36,959 nucleotides of DNA from Chitinophagaceae bacterium (GTDB lineage: Bacteria; Bacteroidota; Bacteroidia; Chitinophagales; Chitinophagaceae): the NCBI GenBank assembly GCA_019752295.1, contig JAIEMK010000078.1, positions 1-36,959 on the forward strand, in the 5' to 3' direction. Shown here piece after piece: positions 1 to 8,637 of this stretch; position 1 is the first letter of the stretch, and every line of letters begins with the position of its first letter. The notes under the pieces were generated by a model, which saw nothing but the letters and a program-made list of their open reading frames with translations, had not been told where the DNA came from and ran no database searches. The translations under genes were made by a program, and so were the position numbers.

Positions 1-192
1 AACAATCGATCGTATTTCAACGACGAGATGCATCAGGATGCCATCGCGCGCCGGCGCAACCGGCCCGCATCGAACCGGTGGATCGGGCAGCGCATCGCCA
101 ACCCGGAGGTCGATATCGCCAAGCTCGCGGAATCGAAAGGTGCCGTCGGACTTGGGCCGATCAAGTCGAATGATGAACTCGGCAAAGCCATT
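1..192 (+). CDS. Fragment of a thiamine-diphosphate-dependent enzyme (acetolactate synthase-like), foreign
   Basis: Frame 1 of the plus strand reads NNRSYFNDEMHQ, then IGQRIANPEVDIAKLAES, then GPIKSNDELGKAI. From family knowledge, this matches the C-terminal part of the TPP-binding domain of acetolactate synthase/benzoylformate decarboxylase-like enzymes, where a NNR-Y-NE-M segment is followed by an IG..I..P.ID(F/Y)AKLA..G...EGPI segment. Both ends are missing, and the reading frame continues past about 192 only by chance, to a stop at 285. The GC content is clearly higher than in the rest of the window, suggesting a proteobacterial source. It lies antisense to the dnaX frame and shares a stretch (175-192) that fits both proteins, which looks like the join of two sequences. 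Confidence 0.6.
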
Positions 193-1044
193 CAAAACCA
201 GATCGCCTTCAAAACCCTTGCGATTAATCTCGTCGTACAAGAGCATGGCAGAAGCCAGGTCCTGCAATTGCATTGCTTCGAGTAATTTAAAGTAATAATC
301 ATCATCCAGAATGTTCAGGTGCTCCAGTGTATTTTGATAAGTAAGGATACCGTTTGTAAAACTTACTATCTTATCAAGTATACTCAAAGAGTCGCGCATG
401 CAACCTTCGCTTTTTTGTGCAATCACTTGCAGCGCAGCTTTCTCTGCATTGATATGTTCTTTGTCAACTATTTCCTGCAAATGCTCCACCGTATCGTTGT
501 TGGTGATGCGTTTGAAATCAAAAATCTGGCAACGACTTAAAATAGTGGGTAGTATCTTATGCTTTTCGGTAGTGGCTAAAATAAAAATGGCATAAGAAGG
601 GGGTTCTTCCAGTGTTTTTAAAAATGCATTGAATGCACTGGCGCTAAGCATGTGTACCTCATCTACAATATACACTTTGTATTTACCGGCCTGTGGTGCA
701 AACCTAACCTGCTCTACCAGCGATCTGATATCATCAACCGAGTTATTACTTGCCGCATCCAACTCGTGAATGTTCATAGAAGTGCCGGCATCAAACGAGC
801 TGCAACTATTACAAACATTACAAGCTTCCCCATCGGGTGTAGGATTGGTACAATTAATTGTTTTTGCAAGAATACGCGCACAGGTGGTTTTACCAACCCC
901 CCTTGGTCCGCAAAAAAGAAATGCATGTGCCAATTGATTATTTCTGATGGCATTTTTTAGGGTGGTAGTAATATGCTGCTGCCCAACCACAGTATTAAAG
1001 TTCTGTGGCCTGTATTTTCTGGCTGAAACGATGAAATTGTCCAT
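1..1044 (-). CDS. dnaX: DNA polymerase III subunit gamma/tau (partial, 3' end replaced)
   Basis: This is the clamp-loader ATPase that loads the sliding clamp at the replication fork. The protein starts MDNFIVSARKYRPQNF at 1044. It carries the P-loop GPRGVGKTT, the four-Cys zinc module (C...C..C..C, about residues 65-80), the Walker B/DExH-like VDEVHML, sensor 1 (LATTEKHKI) and the SRC motif, as expected for domains I-II of DnaX. Homology holds for about 290 residues, to GDLVLNGFAEF near position 175. From there to base 1 the frame stays open but becomes GC-rich and no longer resembles DnaX. Domain III and the tau part are therefore missing. I infer that the real gene is cut by a chimeric contig end and is not a natural truncation, because dnaX is essential. 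The start is supported by a TAnnTTTG element just upstream. Confidence 0.93.
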   Translation of the reverse strand, partial: MDNFIVSARKYRPQNFNTVVGQQHITTTLKNAIRNNQLAHAFLFCGPRGVGKTTCARILAKTINCTNPTPDGEACNVCNSCSSFDAGTSMNIHELDAASNNSVDDIRSLVEQVRFAPQAGKYKVYIVDEVHMLSASAFNAFLKTLEEPPSYAIFILATTEKHKILPTILSRCQIFDFKRITNNDTVEHLQEIVDKEHINAEKAALQVIAQKSEGCMRDSLSILDKIVSFTNGILTYQNTLEHLNILDDDYYFKLLEAMQLQDLASAMLLYDEINRKGFEGDLVLNGFAEFIIRLDRPKSDGTFRFRELGDIDLRVGDALPDPPVRCGPVAPARDGILMHLVVEIRSIV

Positions 1045-1061
1045 AATTGCTTGAAGAAATT

Positions 1062-1069
1062 CAAATGTA
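1062..1069 (-). promoter_or_regulatory. -7 element of the dnaX promoter
   Basis: Read on the minus strand this is TACATTTG, a full match to the Bacteroidota -7 consensus TAnnTTTG. It lies 17 bases before the dnaX ATG. I found no clear -33 TTTG at the right spacing. Confidence 0.5.
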
Positions 1070-1151
1070 AGCAATCGGTCAGTTTTTGGGAATGAATAAT
1101 TATATACAGGCTGCTGTTTAACCATTTTATCCCCCTTAGGGTAAAAATAAA

Positions 1152-1182
1152 TTTGTTTAATTAACGCTGTTAAGTATTTTTG
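1152..1182 (+). promoter_or_regulatory. Bacteroidota-type promoter of the tetR gene
   Basis: TTTG at 1152-1155 and TATTTTTG at 1175-1182 are separated by 19 bp, matching the Bacteroidota primary sigma consensus (TTTG, about 19-20 bp, TAnnTTTG). The expected transcription start is about 1189, shortly before the ATG at 1200. The spacer holds the palindrome at 1161-1173. Confidence 0.75.
1161..1173. promoter_or_regulatory. Putative TetR operator 1 (TTAAC-GCT-GTTAA)
   Basis: This is a perfect 5-bp inverted repeat with a 3-bp centre, located between the -33 and -7 elements of the tetR promoter. The same palindrome, with centre GAT, recurs at 1848-1860 in front of the efflux operon. The two copies flank the regulator gene and overlap promoter positions, which fits autorepression. 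Assignment to this TetR protein is an inference. Confidence 0.6.
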
Positions 1183-1199
1183 TCTTGTAAATAGTTGTT

Positions 1200-1832
1200 A
1201 TGGGTATTGCAGAAAGAAAGGAAAAACATCAATTGGAGATCAAGAAGCGGATTTTGGAAGCTTCTATGAAATTGTTTGTGGAGGAGGGTTTTGAGCATGT
1301 TACGATCCGTAAAATTGCTGACCTGATTGAGTATAGTCCCACCACGGTTTACCTCTATTTCAAAGACAAAAACGAGATTTTCTTCCATATTCACGAAATG
1401 GGATTTGCTAAGTTTCTGGAATTAAATCAGAACCTGGCTACCATTGCCAACCCCCTTATCCGTTTGTACAAAATGGGCGAAAACTATATCTATTTTGGGC
1501 TCAATAACCCTGAGTATTACGACGTTATGTTTATTCAGAGGGCTCCCATGGAAACCTTGAAACAGCTCAACGTGTGCGATTGGTCGCTCGGAGAAACTGC
1601 TATTGGAGCTTTGAGGGCTTTGTTGCAGGAATGCATGGATAAGGGATTGATTAAGCAGTCGCCCATCGAAGCAGTTGTGATGGCCGTTTGGGGAATGGTG
1701 CATGGATTGATTTCACTGGCTATCAGGGAGCGCTTAGATACGATAGTGCCTAAAGAAGACCTCTCGAAAGTGATGCACCAGTCGCTAAACTGGCTATTGG
1801 GAACTATTGATGCAACACTGGTGGAATCTTAA
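1200..1832 (+). CDS. TetR/AcrR family transcriptional regulator of the efflux operon
   Basis: A 210-residue one-domain-pair regulator. The N-terminal helix-turn-helix lies at about residues 34-54 (VTIRKIADLIEYSPTTVYLYF), the classic TetR DNA-binding signature. The C-terminal ligand/dimer domain contains a WGMVHGL segment, typical of TetR members with the WHG-type C-terminal domain. It is encoded 58 bp upstream of, and in the same direction as, a complete RND efflux operon, so it most likely represses that operon and releases it when a pump substrate binds. Identical-type palindromes lie in front of both its own gene and the operon. The ligand cannot be told from the sequence. Confidence 0.93.
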   Translation: MGIAERKEKHQLEIKKRILEASMKLFVEEGFEHVTIRKIADLIEYSPTTVYLYFKDKNEIFFHIHEMGFAKFLELNQNLATIANPLIRLYKMGENYIYFGLNNPEYYDVMFIQRAPMETLKQLNVCDWSLGETAIGALRALLQECMDKGLIKQSPIEAVVMAVWGMVHGLISLAIRERLDTIVPKEDLSKVMHQSLNWLLGTIDATLVES

Positions 1833-1847
1833 TTTTTTAATGATTAC

Positions 1848-1868
1848 TTAACGATGTTAATATAATTG
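1848..1868 (+). promoter_or_regulatory. Putative TetR operator 2 and -7 element of the efflux operon
   Basis: TTAAC-GAT-GTTAA (1848-1860) is the second copy of the palindrome found at 1161-1173. It abuts TATAATTG (1861-1868), a TAnnTTTG-like -7 element with one mismatch. The operator-to-minus-7 arrangement is nearly the same as upstream of tetR. The -33 element is weak. The operon's first ATG follows at 1891. Confidence 0.55.
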
Positions 1869-1890
1869 ACGATATTTTTAAACAGTTTGT

Positions 1891-3252
1891 ATGAATCTGA
1901 AACAACCATTTTTATTTTTTTTCTGCTTATCTGCTACAATTGTGCAGGGTGTAAGCGGACAAACAGTGATTGAAAAATATGTTAGGCAGGCACTCGACAG
2001 CAATTTGGCCCTCAAACAGAAAAATTTCGATTTGAGAAAATCGGTACTCGACCTGAACAGGGCAAAAGCGTTATTTTATCCGCAGGTAAATCTGGGAAGC
2101 CAGTACACCGTTTCAAACGGAGGTAGAACCAGTGAGCTGCCGATTGGCGATTTATTGAATGGCGTTTATAGTACGCTTAATCAAATTACTGCATCCAATA
2201 AATTTCCTCAGGTAAATAACCAAACCATCAATTTTCTGCCGAATGATTTTCATGATACCAAAATTGAAATGGTATTGCCCATCATCAACACAGACCTCAA
2301 ATACAATAAACAGATTAAAGAAGAAACCATCCATTCGAATGAGCAGGAAATTCAGGTATATAAAAGAGAATTGGTGAAAGCGATCCGGCTGGCTTATTAT
2401 CAATATTTGCAAGCAGACAAAGCCATTCGGATTTATGAAAATGCAATGACTACGGTTACAGAGAACCTTCGCTTAAACGAAAAACTGGTAAAGAATAATG
2501 TGGCCACAAAAGAAGTGATTGCACGTGCCAAAACACAAGTGAGTCAGGTAGAAACTTCGCTAACAGAAGCAATCAACAATCAGAAAAATGCAATGGCATA
2601 TTTTAACTTTTTACTGAATCAGCCTTTAGGCACTCCGATACAGTTGGATAGTAATTTATTGAATCATTTTAAAGACAAACTCACCGTATCACTGGATATT
2701 CCTACCAAACGAGAAGAGTTATTGCAATTACAGTCGGCCAAAAAAATATACCAAACAAATCTTAAAATGAATGAGGCTGCCGGCATTCCAAAGCTTAATG
2801 CGGCTTATGATATTGGTTTTCAGGGGAGTGGATTTAAATTTAACGACAAGCAATTTTATCAATTGGGGGTATTGCAACTGCAATTGAATTTATTTAAGGG
2901 ATACGATAACCGTTATAAAATAAAGCAGGCTCAAATTGATATTGACGCTATACAGAATAAGTATAATGATGTTGAAAAGCAATTACACTTGCAGGTAACA
3001 ACAGCATATAATACTTATCTGAGTGCCTGGGCCGCATTAAAAAGCACGAGCAACGAAATGGAGAGCACAAGAGAAGTATATCAACTAACTGATAAACGTT
3101 ATAAAGCTGGGCAGGCTTTACTGATCGAATTAACCGATGCACTTTCGCAAATGACCAATGCTGAAATAAAAAATTCTATTGCACAACTAACCGTATTAAA
3201 CAAAGAAGCTGAACTCGAAAGAGTAACTGCTTCGTATTCTTTGCCAAAATAA
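1891..3252 (+). CDS. TolC-family outer-membrane efflux channel
   Basis: A 453-residue outer-membrane component of a tripartite pump. It has an N-terminal signal peptide (hydrophobic core LFFFCLSATIV, likely cleavage after VSG). Two OEP repeats of long alpha-helices follow, with the usual pattern ALxxNLxLKQKxFDLxKS near the start and DKRYKAGQALLIELTDAL near the end. Such proteins trimerise into a beta-barrel plus periplasmic tunnel. It is the first gene of the operon and is followed after 43 bp by the adaptor and then the RND pump. Placement and family make its role clear; the substrate is unknown. Confidence 0.93.
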   Translation: MNLKQPFLFFFCLSATIVQGVSGQTVIEKYVRQALDSNLALKQKNFDLRKSVLDLNRAKALFYPQVNLGSQYTVSNGGRTSELPIGDLLNGVYSTLNQITASNKFPQVNNQTINFLPNDFHDTKIEMVLPIINTDLKYNKQIKEETIHSNEQEIQVYKRELVKAIRLAYYQYLQADKAIRIYENAMTTVTENLRLNEKLVKNNVATKEVIARAKTQVSQVETSLTEAINNQKNAMAYFNFLLNQPLGTPIQLDSNLLNHFKDKLTVSLDIPTKREELLQLQSAKKIYQTNLKMNEAAGIPKLNAAYDIGFQGSGFKFNDKQFYQLGVLQLQLNLFKGYDNRYKIKQAQIDIDAIQNKYNDVEKQLHLQVTTAYNTYLSAWAALKSTSNEMESTREVYQLTDKRYKAGQALLIELTDALSQMTNAEIKNSIAQLTVLNKEAELERVTASYSLPK

Positions 3253-3295
3253 AACCACAAGAACCCATCTAAATAAAATCAATAAAAATATCAAA

Positions 3296-4339
3296 ATGAG
3301 ATTAAACAATTTTATAGCGCCGGCTGCACTGCTGCTCTTAATGGCCTGTAGCAGCAAATCTCCGAAGCTCACCAACGAGGCCGAAGATGCGGTGCTGGTT
3401 AAAACAGTTGCGCCACTTAGTACGGAATATAAGCCCATACTGCAATACAGCGGAATGATGGCCACCACGAACGAGGCAAAAATGTCGTTCAAAATAGGCG
3501 GTATCATTTCAAAGATTTATGTAAAAGAAGGTGATGTAGTTGCAAAAGGTCAACTACTTGCTACACTAAATTTAACGGAGATTAATGCCCAATTACAACA
3601 ATCGAATCAGGCATTAGAGAAAGCTAAAAGAGATGTAAATAGAGTGAAGGGCTTGTACAACGACACTGCTGCAACGCTGGAGCAATATCAGAATGTGCAA
3701 ACCCAGTTAGAGCTGGCGAAAGAAAATAATCGCATTGTACAATTCAGTATGGAATACGCACAAATCAGGGCTGTTGATAATGGCACGGTAGTGAAGAAGC
3801 TAAGTAATGAAGGCGAAATGATTGCTGCCGGATCACCTGTTTTTATTATCAATGGAACTGCCAATAGCGATTGGGTAATTCGTTTTGGGGTTGCCGATAA
3901 AGACTGGAGCGTTCTTAAAATCGGGGGCAGTGCAAATGTGTTAATTGATGCCTATCCTGATAAAATATTTCAGGGAATCATTACTAAAAAAGCATCCAGT
4001 GCAGATCCCTATAGCAACACTTATGAACTTGAAGTGAAAGTGGTTCCGGAAAAAGAAAAATTTGCGTCGGGTCTTTTTGCAACCATCCAACTAAACACAA
4101 GTCCGGTAAGCGGACTAAAGCTAATTCCTATTGAAGCGTTGGTAGAAGCAGATGCAAAAACAGGATATATCTATACTTTAAATGCCGATAAAAAAACGGT
4201 GCGAAAAGTGCAGGTTCAAATTGCTTATATCAACAAAGAAACCGTTGCAATAAAATCGGGACTTGAAAATATAGCCGAAGTAATTACGGATGGCGTTAAC
4301 AACTTAACCGAAACTACTAGAGTAACACTCGTTAAGTGA
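3296..4339 (+). CDS. RND efflux periplasmic adaptor (membrane fusion protein), lipoprotein
   Basis: A 347-residue HlyD/AcrA-type adaptor linking the inner-membrane pump to the outer-membrane channel. The N-terminus has a lipobox (LLLMAC, Cys at about 18), so it is a lipoprotein. It then shows a biotinyl-lipoyl-like half (GGIISKIYVKEGDVVAKGQL), a short coiled-coil hairpin (about residues 95-145), the second lipoyl half (AQIRAVDNGTVVKKLSNEGE), a beta-barrel and a membrane-proximal domain. It lies between the TolC-like gene and the RND pump with gaps of 43 and 23 bp, so the three are one operon. The short hairpin is typical of adaptors of this size. Confidence 0.93.
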   Translation: MRLNNFIAPAALLLLMACSSKSPKLTNEAEDAVLVKTVAPLSTEYKPILQYSGMMATTNEAKMSFKIGGIISKIYVKEGDVVAKGQLLATLNLTEINAQLQQSNQALEKAKRDVNRVKGLYNDTAATLEQYQNVQTQLELAKENNRIVQFSMEYAQIRAVDNGTVVKKLSNEGEMIAAGSPVFIINGTANSDWVIRFGVADKDWSVLKIGGSANVLIDAYPDKIFQGIITKKASSADPYSNTYELEVKVVPEKEKFASGLFATIQLNTSPVSGLKLIPIEALVEADAKTGYIYTLNADKKTVRKVQVQIAYINKETVAIKSGLENIAEVITDGVNNLTETTRVTLVK

Positions 4340-4362
4340 TCAACTCTAAAAAAAATTAGCAA

Positions 4363-7300
4363 ATGAAAATAACTGATTTTTCAGTAAAAAATTACCAGTT
4401 TACACTCATCGTGTTTGTAATGTTGGTAGCTATTGGAGTAAACTCTTTACTGCATATGCCTCGCGGAGAGGACCCTGATTTTGCATCACCCAGTTTTAGT
4501 GTGGTGGTAATTTATCCCGGAACCAGTCCGAAGGATATGGAGCAGTTAGTGGTTGATCCGATGGAGAAAAAAATAAATGAAATCGACGATATCAAACACA
4601 TTATTTCGAAAGTGGATGATGGTTTGGCAACTATTAGGATCGACTTTAAGTATGAGACCGACCCCGATAAAAAATATCAGGATCTGGTGCGTGAAATTGA
4701 TGCCTTAAAAACGAAACTGCCTCAGGATATACTCGGCATCGACATTATGAAATTTTCTCCAAGCGATGTGAATATTTCGCAATTCGCTTTGATGAGCGAA
4801 ACACTTCCATACAAGGATTTAGAACTGTGGAGTAAAAAACTGAAAGACGGGCTTTCAAAAATAAAAACTTTGAAGAATGTCGATAACTGGGCTTTCCCCC
4901 AACAGCAGGTGAGGGTGAGTTTAAACCTCGAGAAAATGGCCCAGTTTCATATTGCACTCAATCGTGTGATTGGTGCATTGCAAAGCGAAAATGTAAATAT
5001 ACCCGGAGGTAGTATTGAAATGGGTACCAAGCGCCTGAATGTAAAAACAAGTGGTGATTATAAAAATATCGAAGAAATTAAAAATACAATTGTAAGTAGC
5101 GTCGGCGCAAAATTTTTATACCTGCGCGATATTGCTACCGTTGAATTTAATTACGAAGACGAGAGTTATATCGGTAGGTTGAATGGTAAACGAGGCGTAT
5201 TTGTAACAGCCAGTCGTAAAATGGGTACCAATATTTTTGAAGTTGAAAAATCAATGCAGCCAGTAGTAGATGGTTTCAAAAAAGAATTGCCGGCGGCCAT
5301 ACATTTTGAACAGAGTTTTAATAATGCTGCCAGCGTACACAATCGCCTGGATGGCTTTACGCGCGATTTTGCAATAGCCATCTTTCTGGTGCTGCTAACC
5401 TTATTACCATTGGGTGTGCGAGCTTCGATTGTGGTAATGATCTCCATTCCATTATCGCTTGCTATTGGCCTTTTTTTACTCGACATATTTGGCCTAACTA
5501 TTAACCAGTTGAGTATTGTAGGACTGGTAGTGGCACTTGGTTTATTGGTGGATGATAGTATTGTGGTGGTAGAAAATATTGAACGCTATTTGCGTAACGG
5601 CTATTCCAAAAAAGATGCGGCCATGGCTGCAACCAAACAAATTGGGCTGGCAGTAATTGGTTGTACAGCTACGCTGATATTTGCATTTTTACCACTTTTG
5701 TTTTTACCAGAAGGAGCCGGAGATTTTATTCGCAGTTTGCCGGCAGCCGTTGTTTCAACAGTGCTTGCGTCTTTGTTTGTATCTCTTACAATTGTACCTT
5801 TTTTATCGAGCCGTGTTTTGAGCAATCACGAAAATCCTGAGGGCAATTTCTTTTTACGTGGCTTGAAAAAAATAATTAATGGCAGCTATCGAAAACTACT
5901 GCACAATGCGATTATCAGACCTTATACAACACTCGCTATTGCCGCACTCATTTTTATTGCTGTTATTTCATTGATACCTAGGGTAGGATTTAGTTTGTTT
6001 CCCGCTTCAGAAAAACCAATGTTCATGGTTAATATCGAAACGCCACTGGGCAGTAGTTTGGCGTGGACCGACAGTATTTCGAAGCAGGTAGAAAAACAAA
6101 TTAAAGGACTGAAAGATTTAAAAAATTACACAACCAATGTGGGTCATGGAAATCCGCGTATGTATTACAATGTGATTCCAAAGAATAGCCAAACAAATTA
6201 TGCACAGATACTGGTACAATTAAACAATACAGCTCCAGAGGAAAAGAAAAAAATGATTGATTCGCTCAGGATCAAATTTAATAAAGTAAGTAATGCGCGT
6301 ATTGAAGTAAAAGATTTTGAACAGGGGCCACCCGTTGAAGCACCTATTGCTATTCGTTTATTCAGCGACAACCTCGATACGCTCCGGAGCCTTTCTTTTC
6401 GCATTGAAACTTTATTAAAAAATACGGAAGGAACCATGTACGTGAATAACGACCTCATTTCGCTGGAAACCGATTTAAAGATCAAAGTAAATAAAGCCAA
6501 AGCAGGCTTGCTCGGAGTATCCATTGCCGATATTGATCGTACCATTCGAATGGCAATTACCGGTTTAAATATTGGAACTTTTAGAAAAGAAAATGGGGAC
6601 GAGTACAAATTGAATGTGAGTTTGCCCAGAAACAAAACACAAACGCTGGAAGTATTTAATAAAGTGTATGTGAGTGCTTATAGCGGCGCTTCCATTCCGC
6701 TGCGTCAATTGGCCGATATCGAATTTCAAACATCGCCAACTACTATTAAACACTACGACAAAGATCGTTATACCGTAGTAACTGCTTTTGTAAAAAACGG
6801 ATATAATACTGCCAAGCTCACAGATGGCCTAATTAAACAATTGGATCGGTTTACATTTCCCAAAGGCGCTTACTATGTGGCTGCGGGCGATGTGGAAGCA
6901 AGTAAGGAAAGCTTTGGTGGATTAGGAACCATCATCCTGATTACTTTTTTCGGAATCATGGGAATACTCATACTCGAGTTTAAAACATTCAAGGGCACAT
7001 TGATTGTGTTAAGCGTAGTTCCACTGGGTATTATTGGAGCGGTATTAATGCTTTGGATTACAGGCAATACACTGAGCTTTGTGGCTGTTGTTGGTTTAAT
7101 TGCTTTGGTGGGTATCGAAGTCAAGAACAGTATTCTGCTGGTGGATTATACCGATCAATTGAGGCGAAATGGAATGGGCATCGATGAAGCGATACAAGAA
7201 GCCGGTGAAACAAGATTTATTCCGATTATCCTAACCACTTTAACCGCCATAGGAGGATTAACACCATTGGTTTTGGAAAGAAACCCATTGTACTCACCTT

Positions 7301-7404
7301 TGGCCTTGGTAATCATCGGCGGATTAATCAGCTCAACTATATTAACAAGGGTTGTTACGCCTGTTCTATATAAATTATTAGCGCCCAAAGTGATTCATCA
7401 ATAA
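4363..7404 (+). CDS. RND-family efflux pump permease (AcrB/MexK-like)
   Basis: A 1013-residue proton-driven inner-membrane pump, full length for the family. TM1 lies near residues 12-30, followed by the porter domain, a TM2-6 bundle (about 335-490), a second porter domain and TM8-12. The proton-relay residues are present: D397-D398 in GLLVDDSIVVVENIER (equivalent to AcrB D407/D408) and K921 in GIEVKNSILLVDY (equivalent to K940). The N-terminal MPRGEDPDFASP motif places it with the HAE1-type pumps and not with heavy-metal CusA pumps. It is the last gene of the operon and ends 24 bp before a convergent gene. No obvious terminator hairpin is visible. Confidence 0.95.
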   Translation: MKITDFSVKNYQFTLIVFVMLVAIGVNSLLHMPRGEDPDFASPSFSVVVIYPGTSPKDMEQLVVDPMEKKINEIDDIKHIISKVDDGLATIRIDFKYETDPDKKYQDLVREIDALKTKLPQDILGIDIMKFSPSDVNISQFALMSETLPYKDLELWSKKLKDGLSKIKTLKNVDNWAFPQQQVRVSLNLEKMAQFHIALNRVIGALQSENVNIPGGSIEMGTKRLNVKTSGDYKNIEEIKNTIVSSVGAKFLYLRDIATVEFNYEDESYIGRLNGKRGVFVTASRKMGTNIFEVEKSMQPVVDGFKKELPAAIHFEQSFNNAASVHNRLDGFTRDFAIAIFLVLLTLLPLGVRASIVVMISIPLSLAIGLFLLDIFGLTINQLSIVGLVVALGLLVDDSIVVVENIERYLRNGYSKKDAAMAATKQIGLAVIGCTATLIFAFLPLLFLPEGAGDFIRSLPAAVVSTVLASLFVSLTIVPFLSSRVLSNHENPEGNFFLRGLKKIINGSYRKLLHNAIIRPYTTLAIAALIFIAVISLIPRVGFSLFPASEKPMFMVNIETPLGSSLAWTDSISKQVEKQIKGLKDLKNYTTNVGHGNPRMYYNVIPKNSQTNYAQILVQLNNTAPEEKKKMIDSLRIKFNKVSNARIEVKDFEQGPPVEAPIAIRLFSDNLDTLRSLSFRIETLLKNTEGTMYVNNDLISLETDLKIKVNKAKAGLLGVSIADIDRTIRMAITGLNIGTFRKENGDEYKLNVSLPRNKTQTLEVFNKVYVSAYSGASIPLRQLADIEFQTSPTTIKHYDKDRYTVVTAFVKNGYNTAKLTDGLIKQLDRFTFPKGAYYVAAGDVEASKESFGGLGTIILITFFGIMGILILEFKTFKGTLIVLSVVPLGIIGAVLMLWITGNTLSFVAVVGLIALVGIEVKNSILLVDYTDQLRRNGMGIDEAIQEAGETRFIPIILTTLTAIGGLTPLVLERNPLYSPLALVIIGGLISSTILTRVVTPVLYKLLAPKVIHQ

Positions 7405-7428
7405 ATTTAAATCAATTATTTTTTAACC

Positions 7429-8601
7429 CTATTTATATGCCATTTCGGGATGACGTTCAAAAGTTTTTGACTGGTCGAATAAATATCGATAGGTAACCAT
7501 TCTTCGGCTTTGATGTCCGCCAAGGCTTTTATAGATATTGAGCATTTTGGGATTCCAATCGCCGGCCCATCCCATTTCGTATTGCTCATACCATCCTTTT
7601 CCCTGAACGAATAAAGCGCATTCCTGGATCATAAAACTATCAATTCCCAGCGCCTGGTATTTTGGAACCACTCCAAATGCCAGGCCTGTTAATCTTTTAT
7701 TGATTCCCTTCCATTTCATCCAAAGCAATTGTAGCTTTTGTAGCCACCCTAATTTTCCGTTGAAATGTTTGAAGTACTGATTTAAATCCGGAATATTTAT
7801 AAACATGGCAATGGGCTCGTTCTGATAGTAGGCAAACCAAATGGTTCGCTCATCCATGATGGGCTTCATCTTCCTGAAAAGCTTGATTACTTGTTCTTCT
7901 GTAATCTCTTTTGCCTCGCCATGTTGCGCCCATGCTGCATTATACACTTTGGCAAAGTCTTTGGCATATTTTTCCAATTCGGCAATTCTTGCATGACGGG
8001 CTTCGTAACCCTGCTTTGATTTTATTCGGGCATGTCGCTCAACGATCTTTTCTGAAAATGGATCGTCGACATTCATATAATAATAGTACTGATTATAATA
8101 ATTTTTAAATCCGTAGTTATCGAATAATTGTTCATAGTAAGATGGATTGAACGACATGCCGTACATCGGCTCGCTATCAAACCCTTCTACCAGTAATCCC
8201 CACCATTTATCCCTATCACCAAAATTAATAGGGCCGTCCATTGCTTCGGCACCCTTTGATTGCAACCATTCTTTAGCCTTGTCGAATAAAAGATTGGCAG
8301 CCTGCTGATCATTAATACAATCAAAAAAGCCAATACCCCCGGTTATAAAATCAGTTCCCTTATTGATATATTTACTATTAATAAATGCGGCAATACGGCC
8401 GATGGTTTTATTATGATCGTCTTGTAAGATCCACCTCTTTGCTTCGCCGTATTTGAAATTTTTATTTTTACCTACATCAAATACATCATTTACTTCGTTG
8501 TCGATTGCGCGAATATAATGGGGGTTCGAATTATTCAACACCGCATTTATTTCTAAAAATTCCTTAACCGTTTTCTTGCTCTTTACTTCAATCAATTGCA
8601 T
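7429..8601 (-). CDS. Conserved GNAT-like protein of unknown substrate
   Basis: A 390-residue cytoplasmic protein without signal or membrane segment. The middle has a strongly conserved-looking block (DGPINFGDRDKWWGLLVEGF, then GMSFNPSYYEQLFDNYGF). The C-terminal half holds a GNAT motif A-like stretch, GVVPKYQALGIDSFMIQE, resembling the acetyl-CoA pyrophosphate loop (Q/RxxGxG/A). Proteins of this shape are common in Bacteroidota and usually named hypothetical or N-acetyltransferase; E. coli YghO is of a similar type. The substrate is unknown. It lies 36 bp downstream of the L,D-transpeptidase gene on the same strand, so co-transcription is likely. The acetyltransferase activity is an inference from the motif. 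Confidence 0.75.
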   Translation of the reverse strand: MQLIEVKSKKTVKEFLEINAVLNNSNPHYIRAIDNEVNDVFDVGKNKNFKYGEAKRWILQDDHNKTIGRIAAFINSKYINKGTDFITGGIGFFDCINDQQAANLLFDKAKEWLQSKGAEAMDGPINFGDRDKWWGLLVEGFDSEPMYGMSFNPSYYEQLFDNYGFKNYYNQYYYYMNVDDPFSEKIVERHARIKSKQGYEARHARIAELEKYAKDFAKVYNAAWAQHGEAKEITEEQVIKLFRKMKPIMDERTIWFAYYQNEPIAMFINIPDLNQYFKHFNGKLGWLQKLQLLWMKWKGINKRLTGLAFGVVPKYQALGIDSFMIQECALFVQGKGWYEQYEMGWAGDWNPKMLNIYKSLGGHQSRRMVTYRYLFDQSKTFERHPEMAYK

Positions 8602-8637
8602 TGTCCAATATTTACAAGTATTGCTTAGAATAATTTT

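Noticed and set aside
1..192. Horizontal transfer of a TPP enzyme gene into dnaX
   Set aside because: It would destroy an essential gene. The location at the contig edge and the short shared overlap fit an assembly join better.
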